A DNA stretch of 35,503 bases from Paenibacillus sp. oral taxon 786 str. D14 (GCF_000159955.1 NZ_GG695973.1:26258-61760); one strand, 5' to 3'. Positions 25,547-33,573 are shown, counted from the first letter of the stretch. Notes: generated by a model not told the origin, from the letters alone. Numbers and translations: made by a program.

Positions 25547-25559
25547 TCGGCGGTTTTTT
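25536..25559 (+). terminator. Terminator overlapping the stop codon of LacI regulator B
   Basis: CCGCCGA / TCGGCGG around the loop GTAA, followed by six T. The stop codon TAA (25544-25546) overlaps the loop and the last codons form the 5' arm, so a ribosome terminating here could influence the hairpin. Confidence 0.85.
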
Positions 25560-25644
25560 GCTTCTTTAGGACAACTTCACGCTAACAAATTCAAAATAAA
25601 AAAGGTTGAATCCACCGTTTAGCTGTTATATAGTTATGTCATAA

Positions 25645-25687
25645 TTAGTATTTTGTTATCTTAATTTATATAACAAATGATAACAAA
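25645..25687 (+). promoter_or_regulatory. Promoter and operator repeats of the GH113 operon
   Basis: A possible promoter is TTAGTA-18-TATAAC (25645-25650 and 25669-25674). Overlapping it are TTTGTTATC (25652-25660), ATAACAAA (25670-25677) and GATAACAAA (25679-25687). The first and third form perfect 9-bp inverted arms 18 bases apart. The half-site equals that of the transporter operators. Confidence 0.5.
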
Positions 25688-25723
25688 TTTTAAATTTTTG
25701 AGATCGTGGGGTGAAATGCAAGT

Positions 25724-26683
25724 ATGCAATCGCTCGAACATTATATTGCCGGAATGACCTGGGGGTTTATGGGCGTCAGGGGGACCTGGGGCAACGAGGC
25801 CGCAGCTCATTCCATGGAAATGATGGCGAAGGTGACCCGCAGTAACTGGACGGCCATTGCTTTTGCCGCACTGCAAGCAACAGCCTTCTCCACGGATATC
25901 CCCTTCTGGGAGGCGCCGACGGTGACCGACGAGGAAGTCCGATGGGCCATTCGTAAGGCGCATTCGCTGGGGTTGAAGGTATGTCTGAAGCCGATCGTGA
26001 ACTGCGCGGACGGAACTTGGCGAGCGCACATTAATTTTTTTGATCGAGACGTCCCTTGTGAACCAAAATGGTCTGACTGGTTTGCCTCGTATCGCGCATA
26101 TCTCCTTCATTTCGCGCAAATCGCCGAGGAAACCGGGTGCGAGATGTTCTGTATCGGCTGCGAAATGGTGCAAACCGACCGGCGGGAAGCGGAATGGCGC
26201 GCTTTGATCGCCGACATTCGCCAGGTTTACCACGGACCGCTGACGTATAACTGCGACAAATATCAAGAGGACAATGTGATGTGGTGGGATGCCCTGGATG
26301 TGATCAGTTCCAGCGGCTACTACCCGATCGGAGACTGGGATCGTCAGCTGGATCGAATTGAAAGCGTTGTCCGGAGATACGGTAAGCCGTTTTTGTTTAT
26401 GGAAGCCGGCTGCCCGAGCCGCACCGGGTCGGCGAACGTCCCAAATGACTGGACGCTGCAGGGTGCAGTGAATGAGGCGGAACAGGCGGAATATTACCGC
26501 ACGATGCTGGAGAAATGCGGAGCGCGCGATTGGGTCCGCGGCTTGATGCTGTGGGATTGGCCGGCGCGGCTGTACGATCGGAGCCAGGCTGCAACAAATG
26601 ATGGTTACTGCATTTATGGCAAGGAAGCGGAGACGGTCGTAGCTGAAGCTTATGCCGCCAAGCTGAACGCGATCGAGCGATAA
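25724..26683 (+). CDS. GH113 beta-mannanase / mannosidase, intracellular
   Basis: A 319-residue (beta/alpha)8 barrel of glycoside hydrolase family 113. The acid/base Glu147 lies in MFCIGCEMVQ and the nucleophile Glu227 in FLFMEAGC, the expected positions at strands 4 and 7 of clan GH-A. Trp-rich substrate-site stretches (MTWGFMGVRGTWG, GLMLWDWPARLYD) match the family. There is no signal peptide, so it should trim imported manno-oligosaccharides, for example to mannobiose. GTGGGGTGA precedes the ATG. First gene of a three-gene plus-strand operon with the epimerase 14 bases downstream. That it is GH113 is well supported; the exact product pattern is inferred. Confidence 0.88.
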   Translation: MQSLEHYIAGMTWGFMGVRGTWGNEAAAHSMEMMAKVTRSNWTAIAFAALQATAFSTDIPFWEAPTVTDEEVRWAIRKAHSLGLKVCLKPIVNCADGTWRAHINFFDRDVPCEPKWSDWFASYRAYLLHFAQIAEETGCEMFCIGCEMVQTDRREAEWRALIADIRQVYHGPLTYNCDKYQEDNVMWWDALDVISSSGYYPIGDWDRQLDRIESVVRRYGKPFLFMEAGCPSRTGSANVPNDWTLQGAVNEAEQAEYYRTMLEKCGARDWVRGLMLWDWPARLYDRSQAATNDGYCIYGKEAETVVAEAYAAKLNAIER

Positions 26684-26696
26684 GGAGGTTTTTTAC

Positions 26697-27893
26697 GTGG
26701 AAATCCATGATTGGAAGGTACAGCTGCAGCAGGAGCTGCAAGGCAACATTCTCCCTTTTTGGATCGAACATACAATCGATTGGCAGCATGGCGGCTTTGT
26801 CGGATACATCGATGAGCAGCTCAACAAGCACCCCGAGGCCGATAAAGGGCTGGTGCTGCACGCCCGCATTCTATGGACCTTCGCTTCGGCCTATCGTCGA
26901 TTTCCCGATCCCAAATACCTGGAAATCGCCGAGCGGGCTTATGATTACCTGAAGACGCATTTTGTGGACCCTCAGTACGGCGGTTTCTATTGGATGGTGG
27001 ATGTCCAAGGACGGCCGGTTCAAGACAAAAAGCAGGTCTACGGGCAAGCGTTTGTCATTTACGCTTTGACTGAATATTATCGCGCAACCTCCAGCGAAGA
27101 GGCATTGGAGCAAGCGGTCAACCTCTACCGCCTGCTGGAGCAGCACAGCTATGATCCGGTTCATAAAGGCTATGTTGAGGCTCTGTCCCGCGACTGGAAA
27201 CCCACCGGGGATTTAAGTCTCAGCAACAAGGATCTAAACGAAAAGAAATCGATGAATACGCACCTGCACGTGCTGGAGGCGTACACCAATTTGTACCGGG
27301 TATGGAAATCCTCTGAGCTGCGGGGCAGCTTGTCCGAGCTGATCGAAGTGACGCTAGAGCAAATCATCGATCCGAAAACTGCCCACTTCCTGCTGTTCTT
27401 CGATGACGGCTGGCAGGTCAAAGGACATCATGTCTCGTATGGCCATGATATCGAGGGCAGCTGGCTGCTCGTCGAGGCAGCCGAGGTGCTGGGTGAGCCC
27501 GCTCTGCTGCAGCGCGTGAAGGAAACCGCCTTAAAGATGGCCGAGGCTGTGTATGCGGAAGGCGTTGACCGGGACGGCGGGATATGGAACGAAGCCGATC
27601 CAAACGGCCTGACTGACGATAACAAAGACTGGTGGCCGCAGGCGGAAGCGATGGTTGGTTTCTACAATGCGTACCAACTGACCGGAGACCCCAAGTACCG
27701 GGCGGCTGCAGCAAATTCCTGGAGCTTTATTCAAACGTATCTGGTGGATCGTAAACACGGCGAATGGTTCTGGGGCGTGGATCGAGGCGGCGCACCGTTG
27801 CCGGGCGAACCAAAGGTCAGCCCTTGGAAATGCCCTTATCATAACAGCCGCGCGTGTCTGGAAATGCTGGAGCGTCTGGAACGCGAGAAGTAA
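26697..27893 (+). CDS. Cellobiose/mannobiose 2-epimerase (AGE superfamily)
   Basis: A 398-residue (alpha/alpha)6 barrel. Catalytic residues line up with known cellobiose 2-epimerases: Arg57 in HARILW, His189 in MNTHLHVLEAY, His250 and Glu253 in SYGHDIEGSW, Trp312-Trp313 and Glu317 in DWWPQAEA, and His382 in KCPYHNSR. It converts the reducing-end sugar of Man-beta-1,4-Man to glucose, giving 4-O-beta-mannosyl-glucose, the substrate of the next gene's product. The start codon is GTG behind AAGGAGG. Located between GH113 and GH130 with short gaps (14 and 24 bases), a classic mannan-catabolic triad. N-acylglucosamine 2-epimerase is the alternative reading but fits the residues and context less well. 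Confidence 0.92.
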   Translation: MEIHDWKVQLQQELQGNILPFWIEHTIDWQHGGFVGYIDEQLNKHPEADKGLVLHARILWTFASAYRRFPDPKYLEIAERAYDYLKTHFVDPQYGGFYWMVDVQGRPVQDKKQVYGQAFVIYALTEYYRATSSEEALEQAVNLYRLLEQHSYDPVHKGYVEALSRDWKPTGDLSLSNKDLNEKKSMNTHLHVLEAYTNLYRVWKSSELRGSLSELIEVTLEQIIDPKTAHFLLFFDDGWQVKGHHVSYGHDIEGSWLLVEAAEVLGEPALLQRVKETALKMAEAVYAEGVDRDGGIWNEADPNGLTDDNKDWWPQAEAMVGFYNAYQLTGDPKYRAAAANSWSFIQTYLVDRKHGEWFWGVDRGGAPLPGEPKVSPWKCPYHNSRACLEMLERLEREK

Positions 27894-27917
27894 TTTGATG
27901 GATCGGAGGAATTGAGA

Positions 27918-29096
27918 ATGAGCCTATTTGACGAAAGAAAACAGCAGCTGACCGAACGTTACGAACAGCTGATTGCGCGCCGCAACGAGAAAATGCCCTA
28001 TGGCAACGGGGTGTACGACCGCTACCGCTATCCGGTCTTGACGGCGGAGCATGCGCCGCTCATTTGGAGATACGATTTCAATCCGGCGACGAATCCGTAT
28101 TTCTCTGAACGCCTTGGCGTCAACGGCGTGTTTAATCCGGGAGCCATCGAGCTGAATGGAAAATTTTATCTGATCGCCCGCGTTGAAGGCGTAGACCGCA
28201 AATCGTTCTTCGCTGTAGCCGAGAGCGATAACGGCATCGACGGCTTCCGTTTCTGGGATAAGCCGGTGGTTATGCCCGAAACCGAAGATCCGGACGTCAA
28301 CGTCTACGACATGCGGGTCGTGCGGCATGAAGACGGCTGGATTTACGGGCTGTTCTGTACGGAGCGGAAAGACCCCCATGCGCCGCGGGGAGATCTGTCG
28401 AGCGCCGTAGCCCAGTGCGGCATCGCCCGCACGAAGGATCTCGTCACTTGGGAGCGGTTAGCCGACCTGAAAACGAAATCTCCGCAGCAGCGCAATGTGG
28501 TGCTGCACCCCGAGTTCGTAGACGGGAAATACGCGTTCTACACCCGTCCGCAGGACGGCTTCATCGACGCCGGCTCCGGCGGCGGCATCGGCTGGGGGTT
28601 GTCTGATTCGATCGAGCAGGCGGTCATCGACGAGGAAATCATCGTTGACGACCGCAAGTACCATACGATCAAAGAGGTCAAGAACGGCCAAGGTCCCGCC
28701 CCGATCAAAACGGATAAAGGCTGGCTGCACATCGCCCATGGCGTGCGGGGAACGGCGGCCGGGCTCCGCTACGTGCTGTACGCCTTCCTCTCCGACTTGC
28801 AGGAGCCGCAGCGGGTGACGCATCGGCCGGGCGGCCATCTGATCGCACCGGAAGGCGAGGAGCGTGTCGGCGATGTGTCCAACGTCGTGTTCTGTAACGG
28901 CGTCATCGCCCGCGACAACGGCGACGTCTTCATCTATTACGCTTCCTCTGATACGCGCATCCACGTCGCCACAACGACGGTCGACCGGCTGCTGGACTAC
29001 GTGCTGAACACGCCGGAGGATCCGCTGCGCTCCTATGCCTGCGTACAGCAACGAATCGATTTGATCGAGCGGAATATCCAATTTCTGAACAAGTAA
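27918..29096 (+). CDS. 4-O-beta-D-mannosyl-D-glucose phosphorylase (GH130, MGP type)
   Basis: A 392-residue GH130 enzyme of the subfamily 1 type. The catalytic acid is Asp131 in VYDMRVV, the same number as in the characterised Bacteroides fragilis enzyme as I recall it. The N-terminal helical extension (about 1-60) and the segments [24 protein letters not shown] (split here by family position) and [14 protein letters not shown] are characteristic. It cleaves Man-Glc with phosphate to mannose-1-phosphate and glucose in the cytosol, saving ATP. I chose ATG 27918, with GGAGG 8 bases upstream, rather than TTG 27912. Last gene of the plus-strand operon, followed by a terminator. Confidence 0.93.
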   Translation: MSLFDERKQQLTERYEQLIARRNEKMPYGNGVYDRYRYPVLTAEHAPLIWRYDFNPATNPYFSERLGVNGVFNPGAIELNGKFYLIARVEGVDRKSFFAVAESDNGIDGFRFWDKPVVMPETEDPDVNVYDMRVVRHEDGWIYGLFCTERKDPHAPRGDLSSAVAQCGIARTKDLVTWERLADLKTKSPQQRNVVLHPEFVDGKYAFYTRPQDGFIDAGSGGGIGWGLSDSIEQAVIDEEIIVDDRKYHTIKEVKNGQGPAPIKTDKGWLHIAHGVRGTAAGLRYVLYAFLSDLQEPQRVTHRPGGHLIAPEGEERVGDVSNVVFCNGVIARDNGDVFIYYASSDTRIHVATTTVDRLLDYVLNTPEDPLRSYACVQQRIDLIERNIQFLNK

Positions 29097-29102
29097 AACT
29101 AG

Positions 29103-29142
29103 CGAGCTGCTAGGAGTTCATCTCTTGGCAGCTCGTTTGTTT
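29103..29142 (+). terminator. Terminator after the mannosylglucose phosphorylase gene
   Basis: CGAGCTGC (29103-29110) pairs with GCAGCTCG (29128-29135) across a 17-base loop, followed by TTTGTTT. It lies 6 bases after the stop codon. Confidence 0.75.
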
Positions 29143-29154
29143 GAGTTGACTTCT

Positions 29155-30225
29155 TTACTCGGCCTTTCGATGCGGCTCGGCGGTGGAATCCCGGTATACC
29201 GTCTCGACGGAGATCATGATTTTCTCCCGCGGCGCGTCCGGTTGGGCCAGTCGTTCCAGCAGCTTCCTCACCGCCCGCTGGCCAAGGTTCTCCTTCGGCA
29301 CGTTAATGGTGGTAATGGCCGGAGTGTACCGGGCCGCATCGTCGATATTGTCAAACCCGCTGACCGTGATATCCCCGGGCACGTGAAGGCCAATCTCACT
29401 CAGGACGGAGCAGGCATGCATCGCGATGGAGTCGTTCGCACACACAAGCGCGGTCGGGAGCGTCCCTTCCGCTTTCTGCCCCTCCAGCCATCCGCGCAGC
29501 ACGTCGCCGTAAGCCCCGGTGTCGACACCTTCCAGCTCCAGCATCGGATCCTCCAGGGACTGCGGTGTCAAGCCGTTCTCCTCCAAGGCGCTGCGGAAGC
29601 CAATCCAGCGGTCCCGAAAGCTGCGGGAAAACGTTAAATTGCCTAAGAAATGCAGCTTCCGATGCCCCAGGCCGATCAGGTGATTGGTCAAACGGGCCAT
29701 CCCATCAACGTTGTTAGCGAAGACCGTGTCGCTTGGAATCAGCGGGTCCTCATGATCGACCAGCACGATCGGCAGCCCGATCCGGTGTACCTCCAGCAGG
29801 AATGGGGTGGCGATCTGCCCCACCCCGATCATCCCCAGAATCCCGTCAGGATTCAGGATGCTCATGAAGTTGTCACCGCGAGGTTCGGATACGATAATCA
29901 TCCCCAGCTCCTGCGCCTCCAGCTCCCGGGAGATGCCTTCCAGCAGTCTACCCCAATACAGCGATTCCTTGTTCTGAAACCGGATATTTGGCATCAGCAC
30001 CAGCACTGACTGCTTGCCGGCCGGTGCCGGCAGCGCGGTTCCCGTAGGGATGACGTTCTTCACATAACCGTTCTTCTGATTAAAATACCCAAGCTGGGAG
30101 GCAGCTTGAATGACCCGCTCCCGGGTCTGCTCGCTGACCCCTCCCTTGCCGGACAAAGCTTTGGATACAACGAATTTCGAGACGCCTAGATGGTCGGCGA
30201 TTTGCTGCATCGTAATTTTTTTCAA
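29155..30225 (-). CDS. LacI-family regulator C (right end of the mannan island)
   Basis: A LacI repressor of 356 residues. DNA-binding domain: KKITMQQIADHLGVSKFVVSKALSGKGGVSEQTRERVIQAA. The sensor domain contains LVLMPNIRFQNKESLYWGRLLEGI and SGFDNIDDAARYTPAITTINV. It is the paralogue of regulator A at the other end of the cluster, sharing the VVSK recognition helix. I chose TTG 30225, with GGAGG 9 bases upstream, which places the helix-turn-helix at the N-terminus; the upstream ATG 30279 would add 18 unlikely residues. It converges on the GH130 gene. Its own upstream region is packed with repeats, suggesting strong autoregulation. Confidence 0.9.
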   Translation of the reverse strand: MKKITMQQIADHLGVSKFVVSKALSGKGGVSEQTRERVIQAASQLGYFNQKNGYVKNVIPTGTALPAPAGKQSVLVLMPNIRFQNKESLYWGRLLEGISRELEAQELGMIIVSEPRGDNFMSILNPDGILGMIGVGQIATPFLLEVHRIGLPIVLVDHEDPLIPSDTVFANNVDGMARLTNHLIGLGHRKLHFLGNLTFSRSFRDRWIGFRSALEENGLTPQSLEDPMLELEGVDTGAYGDVLRGWLEGQKAEGTLPTALVCANDSIAMHACSVLSEIGLHVPGDITVSGFDNIDDAARYTPAITTINVPKENLGQRAVRKLLERLAQPDAPREKIMISVETVYRDSTAEPHRKAE

Positions 30226-30241
30226 GGACTCTAACCTCCGA

Positions 30242-30317
30242 AATAACGTATAACGAACGGGTTCATAACAATATAACAACAGTATAACAAACTCGCCATT
30301 CGTTATAAATCGTTATT
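30242..30317 (-). promoter_or_regulatory. Repeat-rich control region of LacI regulator C
   Basis: Arms AATAACG-TA-TAACGAA (30242-30257) and TTCGTTA-TAAAT-CGTTATT (30299-30317) are mirror-related with a slightly different inner gap. Between them are three direct ATAACA units (30265-30270, 30273-30278, 30284-30289) and the small palindrome GAACGGGTTC (30255-30264). Two -10-like boxes (TATATT, TATACT) on the minus strand overlap the ATAACA units. The right arm overlaps the end of the yqxA-like gene. Confidence 0.6.
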
Positions 30318-30845
30318 TCATTCGCCTGGACCAAACCAGGAGGCCACCCAATGAATGCTCTTCTGCGACGCCTGCTGCAATAGGTGAGCCGCTTTGTCGG
30401 CAAATCGGTCGATGGCCGGCGGCGAGGGTGGCGGCATCAGCAGGTCAGCTGGCGTCTGCAGCGCCTGACCGCCCCCCGTCGTGTTTGGCACATCGGTCCC
30501 GGATGGGGAGGTTCCGTAGCCGGGAACCTGGGTATAACCGCCTGTCGTTCCTTGCGGCGCGGCATTGCCTTGACCGGTTGTCCAAATGGGGGGGGATCCG
30601 GCGGTCCAACCGTTGTTGTTCTGCTGCAATTGCTGCTGTAATTGCTGTTGCGATTGTTGCGGCTGCTGCGATTGCGGATAGGGATAGATCATGGATTGTC
30701 CGTTCATGCCTGCAGTCGTCCCTCCGGTTTGAAATCCGGGGCCGAGGATCGAGCTGGTTCCGCTTTCGGCAAGCTGCATCCCCAGCGTCACCCCAGTCGC
30801 CAGCAATAAACCGTATACCAATGTTTTTCGCAGCATTTTAGCCAT
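30318..30845 (-). CDS. yqxA: YqxA-like (DUF3679-type) protein downstream of spoIIP
   Basis: A 175-residue protein with one N-terminal membrane segment ending LLLATGVTLGMQLAESG, the short recognisable part shared with B. subtilis YqxA, which occupies the same place after spoIIP. The middle is very rich in Gln, Asn, Gly, Thr and Pro (about 50-135), with a run of CAA/CAG codons. The C-terminus (IDRFADKAAHLLQQASQKSIHWVASWF) is amphipathic. It is longer than B. subtilis YqxA because of the low-complexity insert. Start ATG 30845 has GGGGG 6 bases upstream; ATG 30851 is too close. It follows spoIIP by 18 bases, so probably one transcript. The symbol is assigned mainly by synteny. Confidence 0.7.
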   Translation of the reverse strand: MAKMLRKTLVYGLLLATGVTLGMQLAESGTSSILGPGFQTGGTTAGMNGQSMIYPYPQSQQPQQSQQQLQQQLQQNNNGWTAGSPPIWTTGQGNAAPQGTTGGYTQVPGYGTSPSGTDVPNTTGGGQALQTPADLLMPPPSPPAIDRFADKAAHLLQQASQKSIHWVASWFGPGE

Positions 30846-30863
30846 GTCCATCCCCCATTCAAA

Positions 30864-32285
30864 TCAAGATTTCTTGTTTGTGCTGTTCGTTCCTTTGTTC
30901 ACGCTGTCCGAAGACTTATTGGAACTGCCCGCGCCTTTGTTCGTGGTGCCAGCGGACTTGTCCGTGCTCTTTGCGCTGCCGCTAGCGATGCCGTTCGTAC
31001 TGCTCTTCGACAGCTTGCCTGCTTTCTCCGCGTCCTGACTTTCCCAATACAGATCGGCCAAAATTCCGGCCAGCACCTTGGCGGTACGCTCCAGCTCTTC
31101 CTGGCTGTTGTCGATGCCGCCGATTTCGATCAGCACGCTGTTCGGCGACAGCGACTGGTTATATTCCCCGTTGCCTTGGGAAGACGTCTTCCCCCAGATG
31201 CCTCTGGAAATCCCGGGATACGACTTCTCCAACCGTTCATGGATGGAGCTGGCGAATTTCTCATTCTCGCGCCAATTCTTGTTCCCGTGTCCGATAATGA
31301 AGTATACCTGGGCATAATTCACACCGTTGATGGTTGTTGTCGTTTTGTCGTGGCGCTGCGAGTCGCGGTGAATATCGATAAAATATTGCAGCTGACCGTT
31401 TTCAGCCATCGCTTGTTTGACAGTCTCTCGTGAATATTTATATGAGTAGTTGTAGTTGTAATTGCTCACCTTGGCCGCATAATTTTCGTACGTGTGTAAG
31501 GTTGCGACCCCTCTGCGTTCCAGCTCTTTCGCCAAGGCCTCTCCAACTAAGCCTACGTTCTTCTTATCCTCCGCCGAGCTCGGATTATCTACATTCGTGC
31601 CAAGCACGGGATTAAAAGATTCTTGCGGATGGGAATGATAGATCATCACGATATTTTTATTGCCCGGCTTGATGGAAGGCTCCTCCTGATCCCCGGACGT
31701 GCCGTCCGTCTTCCCCGGTTCCACTGCTGGCGGCTGTGCTGTGTCCGAATTGTCGCCGTCCTTCCCGGGATCCGCGTTACTTCCATCATCGGGGATATCC
31801 GGTTCCGGGTGATCCGGCGCACTTCCGTCGGCTCCTGCGCCTGGCCGGTAGTCCTCCGGAGCCTGGGCCGTCCCGTTGCCGGAGCCGGTGCGCAGCAGGA
31901 TCGGACTGTCAGCGCCAAGCCCTGGGACTTCCCGGGCTACCAAGCTCTTTGGATCGGACGGATTCACGTCCGTCAACAGCTGAAAGACGAAGTTCGTCAC
32001 CTGCCGCCCGGAAATCGCCGGGGTCTGCTTCTCGCTAGCCACATGCGGCAGCTCCATGCCAACCATATCCATGAAGAATCCGCTGGACAGCGAGGCCGCC
32101 AGTCCTTTCATCGAGGAGACAGGGGAGGTGTTCAGCTGTTTCTCAGCGATCCCCAGCACCCCCAGCATGACGAAGAAGATCACCGACATGACCGACAGCA
32201 GCAAAAAGGTGCGTCCCATCGCCAACACATGAAGCAGATTCCTTCTCATTTTCCCTAGATTCCAAGCCTTGAATTTCATATGCAT
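30864..32285 (-). CDS. spoIIP: Stage II sporulation protein P
   Basis: A peptidoglycan amidase/endopeptidase that, with SpoIID and SpoIIM, thins septal wall for engulfment of the forespore. It has a membrane anchor at residues 26-46, a Pro/Asp/Gly-rich extracytoplasmic linker (about 130-205), then the catalytic domain with zinc-ligand motif YHSHPQES (His217, Glu222) and DIHRDSQRHDKT. The 473 residues include a C-terminal Ser/Lys/Asn/Thr-rich tail of about 45 residues not needed for catalysis, probably disordered. GGAGGAGGAC lies before ATG 32285. A terminator separates it from gpr, so it must have its own, likely sigma-E, promoter, which I could not place with confidence. Confidence 0.95.
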   Translation of the reverse strand: MHMKFKAWNLGKMRRNLLHVLAMGRTFLLLSVMSVIFFVMLGVLGIAEKQLNTSPVSSMKGLAASLSSGFFMDMVGMELPHVASEKQTPAISGRQVTNFVFQLLTDVNPSDPKSLVAREVPGLGADSPILLRTGSGNGTAQAPEDYRPGAGADGSAPDHPEPDIPDDGSNADPGKDGDNSDTAQPPAVEPGKTDGTSGDQEEPSIKPGNKNIVMIYHSHPQESFNPVLGTNVDNPSSAEDKKNVGLVGEALAKELERRGVATLHTYENYAAKVSNYNYNYSYKYSRETVKQAMAENGQLQYFIDIHRDSQRHDKTTTTINGVNYAQVYFIIGHGNKNWRENEKFASSIHERLEKSYPGISRGIWGKTSSQGNGEYNQSLSPNSVLIEIGGIDNSQEELERTAKVLAGILADLYWESQDAEKAGKLSKSSTNGIASGSAKSTDKSAGTTNKGAGSSNKSSDSVNKGTNSTNKKS

Positions 32286-32363
32286 GTCCTCCTCCAGCCG
32301 CTTTCAAACTATATTCCAAATCTATGAACCTAGTTGAAAGGCTAGAACCTCAAATTCTCACAC

Positions 32364-32395
32364 AAAAAAAGAAATCCGCTAGATTCGCGGATTTC
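32364..32395 (-). terminator. Terminator after gpr
   Basis: GAAATCCGC (32371-32379) and GCGGATTTC (32387-32395), a perfect 9-bp stem with a 7-base loop, followed by seven T on the minus strand. It separates gpr from spoIIP. Confidence 0.9.
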
Positions 32396-32437
32396 CTTGA
32401 GATTTAAGGAGAAGGAACTAGAAGCAGCATACGCTCG

Positions 32438-33451
32438 TTAATGCGTGTAGGACGCCACGTTATCCGGAGTAACTGCCTCATGCAGCGAGATGTTGAGTCC
32501 GCTTGCAATGACGTTGGCAACGTCCTCGATGAATTCATCAATTTCCTTCGGCGTGACGATCAAATCATGGCCGAGCGGTTCAAGCACCTCTTTGACGAGA
32601 CCCAGACGCTCGTTTTCGCTCAGGTCGTTCAGCATGCCCATGATCTGCTTGGTCGGAGCTTTTCCGTCGTCGCTTTCCTGGTTAAAATGATTTTTCATCA
32701 AATCCAATACATTATTTACGATCGTCGATGCGTAGCACACCGTTGGAACGCCGATGGCGATACAAGGCACGCCCAAAATTTCCTTGGTCAGCCCCCGCCG
32801 CTTATTGCCGATCCCTGAGCCGGGATGGATGCCGATATCGGCGATCTGGATCGTGGTATTCACCCGCTCCAACGAGCGCGAAGCCAGCGCATCGATGGCG
32901 ATGATGAGATCGGGTTTTGTCCGATCCACGATCCCCTGCACCACTTCGCTGGATTCAATACCGGTAATGCCAAGCACCCCGGGGGCAATCGCGCTAACCT
33001 CGCGGTAACCTGGCGCTACCTGGTCCGGTGTCAGCTCAAAATAATGGCGGGTGACCATCACATTTTCCACCACCAGCGGTCCAAGCGCATCCGGCGTGAC
33101 GTTCCAGTTGCCGAGGCCAACGATCAACGTCTTCGCCTCCGGTCCAACCCCGATTTTATTTAAAAATGCAGTAAACTCCTTGGCGAACGCCGCAGCCACC
33201 TTCTCCTGCAGCTCGGTATCCTGATTGCGGAGACCGGGAACCTCCAGCGTCACATAATGCCCCTGGATTCGTCCAATTTGCCGCGAGGCTGCCTCATCGG
33301 TCACATCCAGACGGGTAATCTTGATCCCGTCCTGTTCCTCGACCTGCTCATTGAGCCCAGGGACCGGGCCGCCATGGATCGTCTCCGCCATTTCCTTCGA
33401 TTCAACGGCCAAGTCAGTGCGTACGGAATATTCGCGCAAGTCCAAGTTCAT
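32438..33451 (-). CDS. gpr: Germination protease GPR
   Basis: An aspartic-type endopeptidase (family A25) that cleaves small acid-soluble spore proteins early in germination; made in the forespore as a zymogen. At 337 residues it is a little shorter than B. subtilis GPR. The N-terminal YSVRTDLAVES contains the autoprocessing region. Conserved blocks such as TLIVGLGNWNVTPDALGP, PDLIIAIDALASRS and DIGIHPGSGIGNKRRGL are intact. ATG 33451 has GGAGG 9 bases upstream. A sigma-G-like promoter is present about 35 bases before the start. It lies divergent from rpsT as in B. subtilis. Confidence 0.97.
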   Translation of the reverse strand: MNLDLREYSVRTDLAVESKEMAETIHGGPVPGLNEQVEEQDGIKITRLDVTDEAASRQIGRIQGHYVTLEVPGLRNQDTELQEKVAAAFAKEFTAFLNKIGVGPEAKTLIVGLGNWNVTPDALGPLVVENVMVTRHYFELTPDQVAPGYREVSAIAPGVLGITGIESSEVVQGIVDRTKPDLIIAIDALASRSLERVNTTIQIADIGIHPGSGIGNKRRGLTKEILGVPCIAIGVPTVCYASTIVNNVLDLMKNHFNQESDDGKAPTKQIMGMLNDLSENERLGLVKEVLEPLGHDLIVTPKEIDEFIEDVANVIASGLNISLHEAVTPDNVASYTH

Positions 33452-33483
33452 GCCATAAGACCTCCATTTCCTCTGATTGCCTT

Positions 33484-33513
33484 TATTGTGCGGGAGAGGG
33501 AATGGGTTTATAC
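33484..33513 (-). promoter_or_regulatory. Candidate sigma-F/sigma-G promoter of gpr
   Basis: On the minus strand GTATA (33513-33509), 18 bases, CACAATA (33490-33484). It is close to the sigma-G consensus, with one -10 mismatch. B. subtilis gpr is known to be transcribed by these sigma factors. Confidence 0.55.
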
Positions 33514-33573
33514 ATCCCTTCTGCGAGGCTGAAAAACTTGCGCGAAATCGAGAGATTCGGTATGATGAATTTA

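Noticed and set aside
10611..30279. Island as a mobile element with its own integrase or transposase
   Set aside because: No recombinase gene and no flanking direct repeats were recognised at either edge.
30600..30680. Short CAA/CAG repeats as a CRISPR-like or tandem-repeat array
   Set aside because: They are codons of a Gln-rich stretch in the YqxA-like protein, irregular and without spacers.
32286..32340. CATAGATT as a sigma-E -10 box for spoIIP
   Set aside because: No matching -35 element was found at the right distance, so the promoter cannot be placed.
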